DNA from: Carex sylvatica
Lineage: Eukaryota > Streptophyta > Magnoliopsida > Poales > Cyperaceae
Assembly: GCA_964058845.1 (NCBI GenBank)
Contig: CAXKVR010000495.1
Coordinates: forward strand, 1-31,089
DNA: 31,089 nucleotides
Direction of reading: 5' to 3'
Of the stretch, positions 28,865 through 31,089 are shown piece by piece (the first letter of the stretch is position 1; each line of letters begins with the position of its first letter). The position numbers were made by a program, and so were the translations under genes. Below the pieces are notes generated by a model. The model was not told where the DNA came from. It worked only from the letters and a program-made list of their open reading frames with translations, and searched no databases.

Positions 28865-29481
28865 AGGTCCGGATTTGTTATATGACTCCGGTGCTTCATT
28901 CCATCCTTGTACGGGTTGTACCGCAAAGAGCCAAAGAATACGCACTCGACAATGCTGGGGTACAATATGGAAACCTATGAAGTAATCATTTTCAAATCGT
29001 CATCTTAATTTTGATCTGCACAGCTTGTTGTTCCAAAATTTCCAATCAGCAGGTCAGAATTATCTTCTTAGTCAATCCGGCTTGGTTTTATGTATCTATC
29101 ATCACCATCTGATACAAGGTAGTAGCAAAATGAATTTCCAATTTAAGTATGATAGTAGTTTTTGACGAATCTTTCGAAGAAATTTCTCAACAATTCGTTG
29201 TGCTTCCGTCAAAAGCAGCGCTTAGTTCCTAATTTTTTTAGTTGGCGAAATCGACAACAGTTCCCAATCAAAAGAGGCAAAAGAAATGTCAAAGACAATT
29301 GATAGTAGAAATTGAAATTGAATTACCCAATTTTTACTTTTTTAAGTCAAATTTACAATTTTGGGGTCAGCTAAAACCACCAAAGGAAGAAAAAAAAAAA
29401 ATCAAAAATCAAAACTTCAGTCTTCAGCGCTTAATTTATATATATTACAGGCTTGATCTTACAGAGCAAGATATTAATTGA
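28865..29481. other. 3' flank of the small gene, no feature seen
   Basis: AT-rich sequence with no supportable gene. The 3'UTR of the 29482-29703 gene should lie within the region just below 29482. Confidence 0.4.
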
Positions 29482-29703
29482 TCAAGCTGAGAAAACACCG
29501 TCGACGGCAGCTACGCCGGGAGTGCTATCCGGCTTCTCCAAGTCTTTAATGGCGGCATCTTTGAGTAAAATTGCCTCTTCTCTCACCTTATTTCCAAGAT
29601 TAGATGCCTTGGAGAAAACCCAAGAGTTGAATTGCGCCATCCCTCTCACCAAATCTTTTCTCTTCTCAAATTCCTCTGCAACCAAGAGTGCTATGTCTGA
29701 CAT
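29482..29703 (-). CDS. Small protein of unknown function (73 residues)
   Basis: A 73-residue single-exon frame beginning MSDIALLVAEEFEKR and ending AAVDGVFSA. It is highly charged, has no signal peptide or membrane segment, and its first ~55 residues could form amphipathic helices (EEFEKRKD, KVREEAILLKDAAIKDLEK). A short Pro/Gly/Ala tail follows. The composition contrasts with the AT-rich low-complexity frames around it. A canonical TATA box lies 88 bp upstream of the ATG, and the intervening leader is A/C-rich as in plant 5'UTRs. I do not recognise the family; a small stress-related or LEA-like cytosolic protein is conceivable, but that is a guess from composition only. Confidence 0.7.
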   Translation of the reverse strand: MSDIALLVAEEFEKRKDLVRGMAQFNSWVFSKASNLGNKVREEAILLKDAAIKDLEKPDSTPGVAAVDGVFSA

Positions 29704-29790
29704 CTTTTACTAGTGCTTAACGCTAAGTCTTCTATTTGTTTCTGGTGTTGTGAGATTGATGAATGATTATAGTGGTTTTGAATTGGTGTC

Positions 29791-29798
29791 TATTTATA
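29791..29798 (-). promoter_or_regulatory. TATA box of the small gene
   Basis: The minus strand reads TGTATAAATAGAC. TATAAATA is a consensus plant TATA box and would place the transcription start about 30 bp downstream, giving a leader of roughly 55-60 nt before the ATG at 29703. Confidence 0.7.
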
Positions 29799-29829
29799 CA
29801 TGCGCTTGTACGAGTCAAAAATGGCCATC

Positions 29830-31089
29830 TCAGCCGAAACGGTGAATAAGAAAACATTTTCTTTTTGAGATGAATACCGGAAACATGTATATCAAGTTTT
29901 CCGGCACACTTGCAGATTAAAAAAAATATATATATAATATCACTGTTATTGAAAAAAGTATACATATCTTCTTAGATGTTATAAAGAAAAAATATATACA
30001 AAAATACTATAAGACGTAATAATGATTATTCGATTTAGTAGAAAAAAACAATATATTCTATATGAGAGGTTGCAGATTGTTTTTTATAAATATTAAATGA
30101 AAGTTAAAAGATTTGACTTTTATATTTCTATATAAAAAATAAAACATTATAAGATGAAGATAATAATTACAGAAATTAAGTTGTGCTCAAAATTCTTTCT
30201 TGTTCTTCTATCTTTTAGAAAAAAAATTGAGATCTAAGTCATTTAAATTTTCAATATTTTTAAATAAATTGTAAATTTTAATTTTAAACCTATAACATTT
30301 TACGTGAAAAATATTTTTTTTTTTGTTGTACCAGAGGTTGATTTTTTTTTTTTTTTAAATCTTTGTTGATCACGAAAGAAATAAAATAGTAGATTTGGAC
30401 CGGCATTTTAAAGAATTTTTTATCTATAGCAATTATTAATTCAGTAGTACAAAAATAGAAAGAGTATTTTATTTTCAATAAATATAGAAATATCATATTT
30501 ATTGAGTCTGATTCAATATTTTGAATAGGACTCAATGTGGTTATCACATTTAATTATGTTAGAATTTAAAACGAATTATTGAATTTTATTTATAATATTG
30601 GATCGAAGTCAATAAATATAATTTTTCTACATTTGTTAGAAAGGAGGGTCTTTTTATTTTCGTACCATTGAATTTAATAATATTTATAGATAAAAAAATT
30701 CCGGCATTTCAAATTCATTTGATTTCAGCCGGCACAGGAACAGTCGTAATTGGTATTATGGGTATGATGTGGGATGAACTATTCAAGTGTTGAACTTGGC
30801 CACGTGGAGGTTACTTGGTTGGTCTGTCGGTGAGAAGAGACGGTGCTGTTGTGTCAACAAAGATATATTGGATAAGGCTGACAGGTTATTGGTGTCTTTG
30901 TTTATTTTGCACTGAGAGATTCTATGGATTTTTAAAGGATATTTTGATGGTTTTTCTTTGTAGGAGCAACATGGTTTCTTGGAAGATATGCATATGAATA
31001 GAAAGATCTTCTGCGGCGTTAATTATGAGAGTCCATGCCGATGCGACCAGCACCGTTACTTTTACTTTTTTTTCTTTCTTTTTTTTTTG
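29830..31089. other. AT-rich intergenic end of the window, no gene seen
   Basis: Very AT-rich to about 30700, then a more mixed stretch (30740-31040). It contains words like DKADRLL (30871-30891) and, in another frame, NMVSW, that resemble PPR motifs but cannot be joined into a frame. The window ends in a T-rich tract. Confidence 0.35.

Noticed and set aside
30815..31000. PPR-like words (DKADRLL, NMVSW)
   Set aside because: They lie in different frames with no surrounding motif structure; too short to claim a PPR fossil.

Overview
This window is nuclear DNA of a flowering plant. It is AT-rich and gene-poor, its genes have GT..AG introns, one gene encodes a DYW-class pentatricopeptide repeat (PPR) protein, and the intergenic space is full of small inverted-repeat transposons and microsatellites. 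I cannot name the species. Three genes can be supported, all on the minus strand, plus one broken gene copy.

Layout: (1) 1-9349 has no supportable gene. It is a mosaic of Mutator-type MITEs (9-bp target duplications), fold-back elements, a ~120-bp satellite with nested shorter repeats (4195-4680), AT microsatellites, and two copies of a 38-40-bp palindrome-containing minisatellite (5368-5560 and 8666-8800). (2) 9415-14364 is an apparently intact nine-exon gene for an ALD1-type fold-type-I aminotransferase, which makes the precursor of the immune signal pipecolic acid. I reconstructed every exon junction; only the N-terminus is uncertain. (3) 14370-19556 is upstream or intergenic DNA without a clear gene. 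(4) 19557-20135 holds two nested MITEs of one family and a tiny poly(A)-tailed retro-insertion with a 14-bp target duplication. (5) 20499-22266 is a truncated duplicate of the last two ALD1 exons. It has lost the PLP-binding lysine and a conserved arginine, carries an 81-bp deletion, and is split by a 746-bp hAT element with a perfect 8-bp target duplication. (6) 22669-25131 is an intronless 820-residue PLS-DYW PPR gene, probably for organelle RNA editing, with a candidate CT-rich 5'UTR exon and 5'UTR intron reaching to about 26.9 kb. (7) 25.1-29.4 kb is intergenic, with more MITEs and a lone hAT-like terminus. (8) 29482-29703 is a small 73-codon gene of unknown function with a clear TATA box. 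(9) The remainder is AT-rich and featureless.

The genes do not form a pathway together. ALD1 acts in plastid lysine catabolism and systemic immunity, the PPR protein in organelle transcript processing, and the small protein is unassigned. The most informative structure is the ALD1 locus and its decayed neighbour copy, where the order of events can be partly read: segment duplication, loss of active-site residues and part of an exon, and a hAT insertion.
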